A stretch of 64,000 bases of DNA from Duganella levis (GTDB lineage Bacteria > Pseudomonadota > Gammaproteobacteria > Burkholderiales > Burkholderiaceae_D), in contig NZ_WWCT01000025.1 of NCBI RefSeq assembly GCF_009857605.1, forward strand, positions 1 to 64,000, read 5' to 3'. The notes under the pieces are model-generated. The model was not told the origin of the DNA, made no database searches, and saw only the letters and a program-made list of their open reading frames with translations. Positions within the stretch are counted from its first letter, which is position 1. Each line of letters opens with the position of its first letter. This document shows positions 1 through 8,872 of this stretch, one piece after another. A program made the translations under genes and the position numbers.

Positions 1-529
1 GGCGGTCGAAGCGGCCGTCGGCGGCCAGGTGGTCGAGGCCGCTGCCGGTGGCGATCCACAGCCCGCCCTGGCCGTCGTCGGCCATGGCCGCCACGCGCGG
101 ATCGCGCAGGCCGCTGGGACTGGCGCGGTAGCGGATGAACTTGTCGTGGTCGGGATCGTAGCGCACCAGGCCGCCGGAATTCATGCCGGCCCACAGCCGG
201 CCCTGGGTGTCGACGTGCAGGCTCATGATGAAGCTGTCGGGCAGCGCATCCTCGCGCGCGTCGGCCACGTATTTGACGTGGCGGTTGCCGTCCCAGCGCG
301 TCAGGCCGGCCTGGGTGCCGATCCACAGAAAGCCCTGGCGATCCTGGGCGAAACACAGCCCGCTGCTGAGGTCGGCATGGACGGTGTGCTTGAAGGCGGT
401 GTGACTGAGGCCGGTCCAGCGTTCGTCGTGGCCAGCGTGGGCCGGCGCCAGCAGGCTTAGCATCAGACACAGCGCGGCGGTGGCGCGCGACAGGCAGGCG
501 GGGGACGGGTGGACGTTGCTTTGTGGCAT
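1..529 (-). CDS. Two-component regulator propeller-domain protein, N-terminal part
   Basis: The gene runs off the left edge, so only about the first 176 codons are visible. Translation of the minus strand gives a hydrophobic export signal (about residues 18-32, ending AHA), then beta-propeller repeats of the Reg_prop type: GFLWIGTQAGLTRWDG, GRLWAGMNSGGLVRYD and GGLWIATGSGL. In this family such repeats form the periplasmic sensor of hybrid histidine kinases or GGDEF proteins, and the output domain would lie beyond the window. The start is the ATG at 527-529; an in-frame ATG lies two codons upstream at 533-535. The gene is divergent from the thiamine operon, whose -35 box is only about 40 bp away. 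The family call is firm; the output domain and the ligand cannot be seen. Confidence 0.75.
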   Translation of the reverse strand, partial: MPQSNVHPSPACLSRATAALCLMLSLLAPAHAGHDERWTGLSHTAFKHTVHADLSSGLCFAQDRQGFLWIGTQAGLTRWDGNRHVKYVADAREDALPDSFIMSLHVDTQGRLWAGMNSGGLVRYDPDHDKFIRYRASPSGLRDPRVAAMADDGQGGLWIATGSGLDHLAADGRFDR

Positions 530-572
530 GAACATACTATACCTGAGCACCAGCGTCGCGCCTGTCGGATTT

Positions 573-602
573 TTGCCACTTTCTGCCGGAGATGGTTATA
601 AT
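573..602 (+). promoter_or_regulatory. Sigma70-type promoter of the thi operon
   Basis: TTGCCA (573-578) and TATAAT (597-602) are separated by 18 bp. Transcription would start near 609, just ahead of a small hairpin (GCCACC/GGTGGC, 609-625) and the TPP aptamer. Confidence 0.65.
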
Positions 603-629
603 CGTCGCGCCACCGCATTGGTGGCAAAC

Positions 630-716
630 GCTAGGGGTCCTGCGTCGTTTACACGGCGCGGGTGAGAAATACCCTCCGAACCTGATCTGGATAATGCCAG
701 CGAAGGGAAGCTTAGG
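630..716 (+). promoter_or_regulatory. TPP riboswitch (THI element)
   Basis: The conserved blocks of the thiamine pyrophosphate aptamer are present in order: CTAGGGGTCC (631-640), a variable P3 arm, GTGAGAAATACCCTC, CCGAACCTGATCTGGATAAT and GCCAGCGAAGGGAAGCTTAG. The 5' and 3' ends close the P1 stem (CTAGG.. with ..CTTAG). It lies upstream of thiC, the usual place for this riboswitch, so TPP should lower expression of the whole operon. Confidence 0.95.
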
Positions 717-774
717 ATGCCGTGCCGCCACCAGTCGCAGTCTCAGTCTGTTTGTGCGCGCGCCGTCGTCCAAC

Positions 775-811
775 CTCCTTTGCTGGCTCCTGTAGCCCAA
801 CAAAGGAGCCA
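775..811 (+). promoter_or_regulatory. thiC Shine-Dalgarno with two candidate anti-SD segments
   Basis: The thiC ribosome site AAAGGAG (802-808) can pair with CTCCTTT at 775-781. It can also be buried in a perfect 8-bp hairpin, TGGCTCCT (784-791) with AGGAGCCA (804-811). The two pairings exclude each other. This suits a translational expression platform for the TPP aptamer; which pairing is the OFF state is inference. Confidence 0.6.
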
Positions 812-812
812 A

Positions 813-2696
<1,884 letters not shown>

Positions 2697-2699
2697 ATC

Positions 2700-2903
2700 A
2701 TGATCGAGATTGAATTGAACGGCGCGCCGCACCGCGTGCCGCCGCAGCAGACGCTGGATCAATTGATCGATGCGCTGGCCTTGAGCGGCCAGGCGCTGGC
2801 GCTGGCAGTCAACCGCAACGTGGTGCCGCGCCAGCAGTGGGCGGCGCGGGTACTGCAAGCGCAGGACAAAGTGGATATCGTGCGCGCCATCGGTGGCGGC
2901 TAA
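2700..2903 (+). CDS. thiS: Sulfur carrier protein ThiS
   Basis: A 67-residue ubiquitin-like sulfur carrier ending in the diagnostic Gly-Gly (AIGGG). Its C-terminus is adenylylated and then thiocarboxylated, and it delivers sulfur for thiazole synthesis by ThiG. It starts 3 nt after the thiC stop and ends directly against the next ATG, so it is part of the operon. The adenylating enzyme ThiF is not in the window and must be encoded elsewhere. Confidence 0.95.
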   Translation: MIEIELNGAPHRVPPQQTLDQLIDALALSGQALALAVNRNVVPRQQWAARVLQAQDKVDIVRAIGGG

Positions 2904-2915
2904 ATGGAGATTGAG

Positions 2916-3695
2916 ATGAGTGATGTGTTGACGATTGCCGGCAAGGCGTATCAATCGCGGCTGCTGGTGGGCAGCGGAAAGTACAAGGATTTGCAGCAGA
3001 CCCGCGAGGCGACGGACGCCGCCGAGGCGGAAATTATTACGGTGGCGATTCGCCGTGTGAACATCGGCCAGGACCCGAAGGCGCCGTCGTTGCTGGATGT
3101 GCTGCCGCCGTCGCAGTACACCATCCTGCCGAATACGGCCGGCTGCTACAACGCCAAGGACGCGATCTATACGCTGCAAATGGCGCGTGAGCTGCTGAAC
3201 GGGCATAAGCTGGTGAAGCTGGAGGTATTGGGCGATGAGAAGACCTTGTTCCCCAATATGCCGGAGACGCTGGTGGCGGCCGAGGTGCTGGTCAAAGACG
3301 GCTTCGATGTGATGGTGTATTGCAGCGACGATCCGATTCAGGCGCGCATGCTGGAGGATATCGGTTGCGTGGCGGTGATGCCGCTGGCGTCGCTGATCGG
3401 CTCCGGCATGGGCATTCTGAATCCGTGGAACCTGTCGCTGATTATCGAGCAGGCCAGGGTGCCGGTGCTGGTGGATGCCGGCGTCGGCACGGCGTCGGAT
3501 GCGGCGATTGCGATGGAGCTGGGTTGCGACGGGGTGCTGATGAACACCGCCATCGCCGGCGCGCAAGACCCGGTGCGCATGGCGCGCGCCATGAAGCTTG
3601 GCGTGCAGGCGGGCCGGGAGGCTTATCTGGCGGGCCGGATTGCGCGCAAGTTTGCGGCGTCGCCGTCGTCGCCGATGGCGGACCGGCTGGCATGA
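2916..3695 (+). CDS. thiG: Thiazole synthase ThiG
   Basis: This enzyme forms the thiazole phosphate ring from 1-deoxyxylulose 5-phosphate, dehydroglycine and ThiS thiocarboxylate. It is a TIM barrel of about 259 residues with the ThiG hallmarks NTAGCYNAKDA, KLEVLGD (the Schiff-base lysine region) and a phosphate-binding end (VDAGVGTASDAA). The ATG at 2916 is preferred because GGAG lies 6 nt upstream; an in-frame ATG at 2904, abutting the thiS stop, is the alternative. The 3' end overlaps thiD by 4 nt (ATGA), which suggests translational coupling. Confidence 0.95.
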   Translation: MSDVLTIAGKAYQSRLLVGSGKYKDLQQTREATDAAEAEIITVAIRRVNIGQDPKAPSLLDVLPPSQYTILPNTAGCYNAKDAIYTLQMARELLNGHKLVKLEVLGDEKTLFPNMPETLVAAEVLVKDGFDVMVYCSDDPIQARMLEDIGCVAVMPLASLIGSGMGILNPWNLSLIIEQARVPVLVDAGVGTASDAAIAMELGCDGVLMNTAIAGAQDPVRMARAMKLGVQAGREAYLAGRIARKFAASPSSPMADRLA

Positions 3696-4573
3696 ATGGC
3701 ATGAGTGGGGGCGATGCGCGCCCCTGTGTGCTGGTGTTCGCCGGGCTCGATCCGTCCGGCGGCGCCGGGCTGACGGCGGACGCGCAGGCGATTGCCGGGC
3801 AGGGCGCGCATGCGCTCACTGTCTGCACGGCGCTCACGGTGCAGGACAACGACCGTGTGTATGGCGTGCAGCCGGTGGCCGCGGAGCTGGTGCTGCGGCA
3901 GGCGCAGGCCCTGGCCGGCAAGATGGCGATCAGCGCGGTCAAGATCGGCATCACAGGCAGCGCCGCCAACGCGCAGGCGATTGCGGAGTTCATCGTGTGG
4001 CTGCGCGCGCGCGGCGATGCGATGCCGCGTCCGGAACTGCCGGTGGTGCTGGACCCGGTGCTGGCCAGCGGTCATGGCGACCTGCTGTCGCGCGACGACG
4101 CGGTGCAGGCGTTGGCGCCACTGCTGCCGCTGACCACCGTGCTGACACCCAACAGCCCGGAAGCGGAAGCCCTCAGCGACGCCACCCAGCCCGGCGCACA
4201 AGCGCAAACCCTGCGCGCGCGCGGCTGTCGCCACATTTTGATCACCGGCGGCCACGGCGACGGCGACGACATCATCAACCGTTGGTACGGCCCCGGCGCG
4301 GCCGACGCTTCGAGCCAGGCGGCCGGCGGCGCCACTGGCGGGCCGAATGTGCTGACGACCGGCCACGCCGGCGCGCAGCATCGCACATGGCGCTGGCCCC
4401 GCATTGACGGCGCCTTTCACGGCAGCGGTTGTACGTTGGCGTCGGCCATCGCCGGGCAACTGGCGCTGGGCCTGCCCACCGCCGTGGCGCTGGAACACGC
4501 CCAACACTATGTCTACCACGCGCTGCGCGAGGCCTATTCCATCGCCCCCGGCCAGCGCATTCCCTTACGCTAA
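3692..4573 (+). CDS. thiD: Hydroxymethylpyrimidine/phosphomethylpyrimidine kinase ThiD
   Basis: This ribokinase-fold enzyme phosphorylates HMP and HMP-phosphate to HMP-diphosphate. The 293-residue protein opens with VLVFAGLDPSGGAGLTAD, the ThiD signature. It has VKIGITGS in the middle, the LTPNSPEAEAL segment, and the C-terminal anion hole and catalytic Asp (DGAFHGSGCTLASAIA). The start is the ATG overlapping the thiG stop. A Gly/Ala-rich insert around residues 205-225 is longer than I expect for the family but leaves the motifs intact. Confidence 0.93.
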   Translation: MNGMSGGDARPCVLVFAGLDPSGGAGLTADAQAIAGQGAHALTVCTALTVQDNDRVYGVQPVAAELVLRQAQALAGKMAISAVKIGITGSAANAQAIAEFIVWLRARGDAMPRPELPVVLDPVLASGHGDLLSRDDAVQALAPLLPLTTVLTPNSPEAEALSDATQPGAQAQTLRARGCRHILITGGHGDGDDIINRWYGPGAADASSQAAGGATGGPNVLTTGHAGAQHRTWRWPRIDGAFHGSGCTLASAIAGQLALGLPTAVALEHAQHYVYHALREAYSIAPGQRIPLR

Positions 4574-4588
4574 TCAGGAAATCACACC

Positions 4589-5206
4589 ATGCAAGGACTC
4601 TATCTCGTCACCCCCAACTGGGACGACACCGACCGCCTGCTGCAACTGACCGAACAGGCGCTGCAAGCCGCCCCCATCGCGCTGCTGCAATACCGCCACA
4701 AGGAAGCCGGCCCGGCCCAGCGCGCCGAACAGGCCGCCGCGCTGCTGGCGCTGTGCCGCCGCCACAACGTCCCCTTCATCGTCAACGACTTCGTCGAGCT
4801 GTGTGAGCAACTGGACGCCGATGGTGTCCACCTCGGCGGCACCGATGCCGAAGTTGCCGCTATCCGCACCCGTCTGGGCCGGCAAAAAATCATCGGCGCC
4901 TCCTGCTATGGCGACATGCCGCGCGCGTTGCACGCGCAAGACGCCGGCGCCAGTTACGTCGCCTTCGGCGGTTTTTACCCGTCCCGCGTCAAGCAATACG
5001 CCGTCACCACCCAGCCGGCCATCCTCGACCAGGCCCGCGAACTGATCCGCGTGCCGACCGTGGTCATCGGCGGCATGACCCCGCAAAACGCCGCCCCGCT
5101 GGTGGCCCGGGGCGCCAATATGGTGGCCGCCATCAGCAGCGTCTATCAAGCTGAAAGTGTGGCGCAGGCTGTTGCCCAGTTTCATACGCTTTTTGCCCAG
5201 CAATAA
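4589..5206 (+). CDS. thiE: Thiamine phosphate synthase ThiE
   Basis: This enzyme joins HMP-diphosphate and thiazole phosphate to thiamine monophosphate, the last step carried out by this operon. The 205-residue TIM barrel shows QYRHKEA near the N-terminus, FIVNDFVELC, DGVHLGG, and the phosphate-binding GGM and AAISSVYQA near the C-terminus. It begins 15 nt after thiD with GGAA as a weak ribosome site. No thiO, thiH or thiL follows. Confidence 0.95.
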   Translation: MQGLYLVTPNWDDTDRLLQLTEQALQAAPIALLQYRHKEAGPAQRAEQAAALLALCRRHNVPFIVNDFVELCEQLDADGVHLGGTDAEVAAIRTRLGRQKIIGASCYGDMPRALHAQDAGASYVAFGGFYPSRVKQYAVTTQPAILDQARELIRVPTVVIGGMTPQNAAPLVARGANMVAAISSVYQAESVAQAVAQFHTLFAQQ

Positions 5207-5236
5207 AAGGCTTGGAGTGCGGACGGTTTTCCGCTT

Positions 5237-5242
5237 TATAAT
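5237..5242 (+). promoter_or_regulatory. -10 box for the ANTAR response regulator
   Basis: A perfect TATAAT sits 35 nt before the ATG at 5277. The best -35 candidate, TTGGAG, is 19 bp upstream, which is long. An in-frame ATG at 5241 overlaps this box, a further reason to prefer the downstream start. Confidence 0.45.
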
Positions 5243-5276
5243 GGAATCGTCACAATTGCCTGAGGTAGCCGCCCCT

Positions 5277-5909
5277 ATGCCTTTAACTTCCGCCAATCCT
5301 AAGCGTCTGATCCTCATTGTCGACGACGATCCTCTGCTGCTCGACTTCCTTGGCGAAGTCCTGGGCCACGCCGGTTACGATGTCGCCAAAGCCTCTTCTG
5401 CGGAACAAGCCCTGCAAGCCATCGCCCAGCGTGAGCCCGACCTGGCCCTGCTGGACATCCACATGCCCGGTATGAATGGCCTGGAACTGGCCAAACAGCT
5501 GCACGCCACCAGTTCGGTGCCGTTCATGTTCCTGTCCGGCCGCGGCGATGCCGACGCCGGCAAGCAGGCCGCCTCGTATGGCGCGGTCGGCTTCCTGGTC
5601 AAGCCGGTCGATGAAAAGCAGCTGATGCCGGCGTTTGCCGCCGGTCTGGCGCGCGCCGACGAGATCCGTCAGCTGCGCCGTACCGAGCTGAACCTGAATG
5701 CCGCGCTGGCCGCCGGCCGCGAAACCAGCCTGGCCGTGGGCCTGCTGATGTGCAAATTCCAGACCGACCGCAACACCGCCTTCGAGGTGCTGCGCGACCA
5801 CGCCCGCTCCAACCGGCGCAAGGTCAACGAGGTGGCGGACCAGTTGCTGGCGGCTGAAGAGACCCTCAACAGCTTGCATGCTGCATTCAACAGCCGTCTC
5901 AAAAAGTAG
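5277..5909 (+). CDS. Response regulator with receiver and ANTAR RNA-binding domain
   Basis: Residues 10-125 form a receiver domain with the acidic pocket D16-D18, the phospho-acceptor D60 (LLDIHMPGMNG) and the conserved lysine in FLVKPVD. Residues about 145-205 match ANTAR, the AmiR/NasR-type antiterminator module (RETSLAVGLLMCK, AFEVLRDHAR, KVNEVADQLL). Such proteins, once phosphorylated, bind paired hairpins in nascent RNA and prevent termination. The 210-residue form from ATG 5277 has GAGG upstream. No partner kinase is adjacent, and I saw no obvious two-hairpin target next to it. Confidence 0.88.
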   Translation: MPLTSANPKRLILIVDDDPLLLDFLGEVLGHAGYDVAKASSAEQALQAIAQREPDLALLDIHMPGMNGLELAKQLHATSSVPFMFLSGRGDADAGKQAASYGAVGFLVKPVDEKQLMPAFAAGLARADEIRQLRRTELNLNAALAAGRETSLAVGLLMCKFQTDRNTAFEVLRDHARSNRRKVNEVADQLLAAEETLNSLHAAFNSRLKK

Positions 5910-5928
5910 ACGCTCAGGGTAATTTTTC

Positions 5929-5956
5929 TTGCCCTGCGGTATTTTTGTTATACACT
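5929..5956 (+). promoter_or_regulatory. Candidate promoter of the single-domain response regulator
   Basis: TTGCCC (5929-5934) and TACACT (5951-5956) with 16 bp between them, the latter inside TTATACACTAT. This leaves a leader of about 150 nt before the gene at 6113, in which I see no other element. Confidence 0.45.
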
Positions 5957-6112
5957 ATGGTCTGAGCGGCGGATAACCCATCCGCCTGCCTCAGCAGCGA
6001 CCGGGCCCAATGCCGCCTGTCGCCTCAATGGCTGCCTGTACCCTGCGCCACCCCCGATTCTTTCGGCCCAACTCCGCCGAGCTTGCACTGAGCTTATCAA
6101 GCGGAGACAGCC

Positions 6113-6565
6113 ATGACCAACGATCACCCTACGAGTACCTATCGTCCGTTCACCGAAGAGACGGGCGGCGCCATCGGTTTTTCCATTTTTGCCGCCGCAC
6201 CCCGCGTGCTGCATGTCGACAGCGACCACGACGCCGCGCTGGTGCTGACCGCGCTGCTGGTGCCGGAAACCCAGGTCACCCACGTGCCGACCCTGGCCGC
6301 CGCCCTGTCGCTGCTGCACAGCGAAAAGTTCGCGCTGGTGGTGCTGGACCCGGACCTGCCGGACGGCGACGGCGTCGACCTGCTGGCCGAAGTGCGCATC
6401 CACCAGCCCGAGACCCGCGTGCTGATGTATTCGGCGCGCCATCCGGAACACCACAACGCCGGCAGCGCCTTCCTGCCCAAGCCGTGGACCTCGCCGCGCC
6501 AGCTGTGGCGCACCGTGTCCGACCTGCTCGGCATCGGCCCTGCGATGCCGGTTGAACCCCAATAA
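6113..6565 (+). CDS. Single-domain response regulator receiver
   Basis: A 150-residue protein made of a 30-residue N-terminal extension and one receiver domain: acidic residues D36/D38, phospho-acceptor D79 (VVLDPDLPDGDG), and KPW in place of the usual KP loop. There is no output domain, so it would act by protein contact or as a phosphate sink. The start has GGAG 8 nt upstream. It follows another response regulator on the same strand, but with its own promoter-like sequence. Confidence 0.85.
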   Translation: MTNDHPTSTYRPFTEETGGAIGFSIFAAAPRVLHVDSDHDAALVLTALLVPETQVTHVPTLAAALSLLHSEKFALVVLDPDLPDGDGVDLLAEVRIHQPETRVLMYSARHPEHHNAGSAFLPKPWTSPRQLWRTVSDLLGIGPAMPVEPQ

Positions 6566-6664
6566 TCGCGTTATTGATAATAAATACAGGATGACGTCGT
6601 CCTGACCTTGTTGCGTGACTGGCTGAGATGATAGTCTGCCGGTTCACTCAATCAGGATACCCAG

Positions 6665-7597
6665 ATGACGTCACCTATCAAACTCGCCATCGTCGGCGTC
6701 GGCAAGATCGTTTACGACCAGCACTTGCCAGCCATCACCGGACAAGCTGCCGACTACGCGCTGGTCGCGACGGCCAGCCGCAACAACACCATCGACAACG
6801 TACCAAGCTTCCCGACCATCGAAGCCATGCTGGCGGCCGATCCATCGATCGAAGCCGTGTCGCTGTGCATGCCGCCGCAATACCGCTACGCCGCCGCTCG
6901 CAAGGCGCTGGCCGCCGGCAAGCACGTATTCCTGGAAAAACCGCCGGGCGCCACGCTGTCGGAAGTGGCCGACCTGGAAGCTTTCGCCGCCGCGCAGGGC
7001 GTCAGCCTGTTCGCCAGCTGGCACTCGCGCTATGCGCCGGGCGTGCAGCCGGCCAAGGCCTATCTGGCCGGGGAAAAACCAACCGCCATGCACGTGATCT
7101 GGAAAGAAGATGTGCGCCAATGGCACCCGAACCAGGACTGGATCTGGCAAGCGGGCGGCCTGGGCGTGTTCGATCCCGGCATCAACGCGCTGTCGATCGT
7201 CACCGAAATCCTGCCGTCGGCCGTGTTCCTGACCAAGGCTGCGCTGGAATTCCCGGAAAACCGCGACGCGCCAATCGGCGCCGACCTGCACTTCCAGGAT
7301 GCCGATGGCGTCAAAGTCCACGCCGAATTCGACTGGCGCCAGACCGGCAAGCAAAGCTGGGACATCATCGTCACCACGGCAAAAGGCGAAGTGCGCCTGG
7401 CCGACGGCGGTTCGCGCCTGTGGATCAACGGCGACGAGCAGACGCTGGCGAAGGAAGCCGAATACCCGTCGCTGTACCAGCGCTTCGCTGAAATCATCCG
7501 CGCCGGCAAGTCCGACGTGGACGTGGCGCCGCTGCGTCATGTGGCCGACGCTTTCATGCTGGGCCAACGCAAAGTGGTGGACGCTTTCCACGACTGA
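6665..7597 (+). CDS. Gfo/Idh/MocA-family sugar 1-dehydrogenase (L-arabinose/D-galactose type)
   Basis: A 310-residue NAD(P)-dependent oxidoreductase with an N-terminal Rossmann fold (IVGVGKIVYDQHLPAI) and the family EKP motif (HVFLEKPPGATLSE). As I recall the sequences, long stretches such as WHSRYAPGVQPA, WKEDVRQWHPNQDWIW, GGLGVFDPGINALSIVTEILP and SDVDVAPLRHVADAF match L-arabinose 1-dehydrogenase of Azospirillum and the related D-galactose 1-dehydrogenases, so the likely reaction is oxidation of an aldose to its 1,4-lactone. AGGA precedes the ATG. No other sugar-pathway gene is adjacent, so the physiological substrate stays open. Confidence 0.85.
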   Translation: MTSPIKLAIVGVGKIVYDQHLPAITGQAADYALVATASRNNTIDNVPSFPTIEAMLAADPSIEAVSLCMPPQYRYAAARKALAAGKHVFLEKPPGATLSEVADLEAFAAAQGVSLFASWHSRYAPGVQPAKAYLAGEKPTAMHVIWKEDVRQWHPNQDWIWQAGGLGVFDPGINALSIVTEILPSAVFLTKAALEFPENRDAPIGADLHFQDADGVKVHAEFDWRQTGKQSWDIIVTTAKGEVRLADGGSRLWINGDEQTLAKEAEYPSLYQRFAEIIRAGKSDVDVAPLRHVADAFMLGQRKVVDAFHD

Positions 7598-7633
7598 TTT
7601 GTTATCATGATGTTCCAACGCGAAAGGAACATC

Positions 7634-8740
7634 ATGAAAACCAAAGCAGCCGTTGCCTGGCAAGCGGGCAAGCCCCTGACGATTGAAGAAGTCGAACTGG
7701 GCGGCCCGCGCGAAGGCGAAGTGCTGGTGGAAATCAAGGCCACCGGCATCTGCCACACCGATTACTACACCCTGTCCGGCGCCGATCCGGAAGGGATCTT
7801 TCCCGCCATCCTGGGCCATGAAGGCGCCGGCATCGTGGTGGACGTCGGTCCGGGCGTCAAATCGCTGAAAAAAGATGACCACGTCATTCCGCTGTACACG
7901 CCGGAATGCCGCCAGTGCAAATTCTGCCTGTCGCAAAAGACCAACCTGTGCCAGTCGATCCGCTCGACCCAGGGCCGCGGTCTGATGCCGGACGCCACCA
8001 GCCGCTTCTCCATCGACGGCAAGCCGATCTATCACTACATGGGCACGTCGACTTTCTCCAACTACATCGTGGTGCCGGAAATCGCGCTGGCCAAGATCCG
8101 CGAAGACGCGCCATTCGATAAAGTTTGCTACATCGGTTGTGGCGTCACCACCGGCGTGGGCGCCGTGCTGTTCACCGCCAAGGTGGAAGCGGGCGCGAAC
8201 GTGGTGGTGTTCGGTCTGGGCGGCATCGGTCTGAACGTGATCCAGGCGGCCAAGATGGTCGGTGCGGACAAGATCATCGGCGTCGATATCAATCCGGCCC
8301 GCCAGGAAATGGCGCGCAAGTTCGGCATGACCCACTTTATCAACCCGAATGAAGTGGAAAACGTGGTCGACCACATCATCCAGCTGACCGACGGCGGCGC
8401 CGACTACAGCTTCGAGTGCGTCGGCAATACCACGCTGATGCGCCAGGCGCTGGAGTGCTGCCACAAAGGTTGGGGCAAGTCGATCATCATCGGCGTGGCG
8501 GCAGCCGGCCAGGAAATTTCCACCCGTCCGTTCCAGCTGGTGACCGGCCGCGAGTGGAAGGGTTCGGCCTTCGGTGGCGCCCGTGGCCGCACCGACGTGC
8601 CGAAGATCGTCGACTGGTATATGGAAGGCAAACTCAACATCGACGACCTGATCACCCATCGTCTGAAGCTGGAAGACATCAACCAAGGCTTCGACCTAAT
8701 GAAGAGCGGCGAGTCGATCCGCTCGGTGGTGCTGTACTAA
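7634..8740 (+). CDS. frmA: S-(hydroxymethyl)glutathione dehydrogenase (class III alcohol dehydrogenase)
   Basis: This zinc enzyme oxidises the formaldehyde-glutathione adduct and can also reduce S-nitrosoglutathione. The 368 residues match the family length. The catalytic zinc ligands are in GICHTDYYT and LGHEGAGIV, and the structural zinc cysteines in CRQCKFCLSQKTNLC. The NAD-binding glycines are in FGLGGIGLNVI. The ATG at 7634 is chosen because AAAGGAA lies just upstream; an in-frame ATG at 7607 would add nine residues absent from the family. The usual partner fghA (S-formylglutathione hydrolase) and the repressor frmR are not adjacent. Confidence 0.95.
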   Translation: MKTKAAVAWQAGKPLTIEEVELGGPREGEVLVEIKATGICHTDYYTLSGADPEGIFPAILGHEGAGIVVDVGPGVKSLKKDDHVIPLYTPECRQCKFCLSQKTNLCQSIRSTQGRGLMPDATSRFSIDGKPIYHYMGTSTFSNYIVVPEIALAKIREDAPFDKVCYIGCGVTTGVGAVLFTAKVEAGANVVVFGLGGIGLNVIQAAKMVGADKIIGVDINPARQEMARKFGMTHFINPNEVENVVDHIIQLTDGGADYSFECVGNTTLMRQALECCHKGWGKSIIIGVAAAGQEISTRPFQLVTGREWKGSAFGGARGRTDVPKIVDWYMEGKLNIDDLITHRLKLEDINQGFDLMKSGESIRSVVLY

Positions 8741-8752
8741 AAGCTGTGCCCG

Positions 8753-8812
8753 GATGGATGTAGAAAAAAAGTTCTAGACTTCGCAATCTAGATAATTTAT
8801 TCTACATCCATC
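8753..8812. repeat. 60-nt symmetric dyad between frmA and the M56 gene
   Basis: Perfect 13-bp arms GATGGATGTAGAA (8753-8765) and TTCTACATCCATC (8800-8812) enclose a second pair of TCTAGA arms (8773-8778 and 8787-8792). Both pairs share exactly the same centre. The half-site TGTAGA/TCTACA resembles those of BlaI/CopY-type repressors, which normally partner BlaR1-like proteases. No U-run follows, so it is a poor terminator. Confidence 0.75.
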
Positions 8813-8827
8813 GACTCGGAGGGCGGC

Positions 8828-8872
8828 ATGGATCTCAATCTCAATTTCTCGGCGGGCAGCGGCGATGAATAG
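8828..8872 (+). CDS. Possible 14-codon leader peptide overlapping the M56 gene
   Basis: ATG at 8828 follows a strong GGAGGG ribosome site (8818-8823) at normal spacing and encodes MDLNLNFSAGSGDE before TAG at 8870-8872. The M56 start codon (8865) lies inside it in another frame (gATGAATAG), so termination of this peptide would deliver ribosomes to the main gene. The main gene has no good ribosome site of its own. No sequence family can be assigned, and expression is inferred only from the ribosome site and the overlap. Confidence 0.4.
   Translation: MDLNLNFSAGSGDE

Noticed and set aside
6671..8686. A 671-codon open frame antisense to the sugar dehydrogenase and frmA
   Set aside because: Spans two real genes on the other strand and has no motif.
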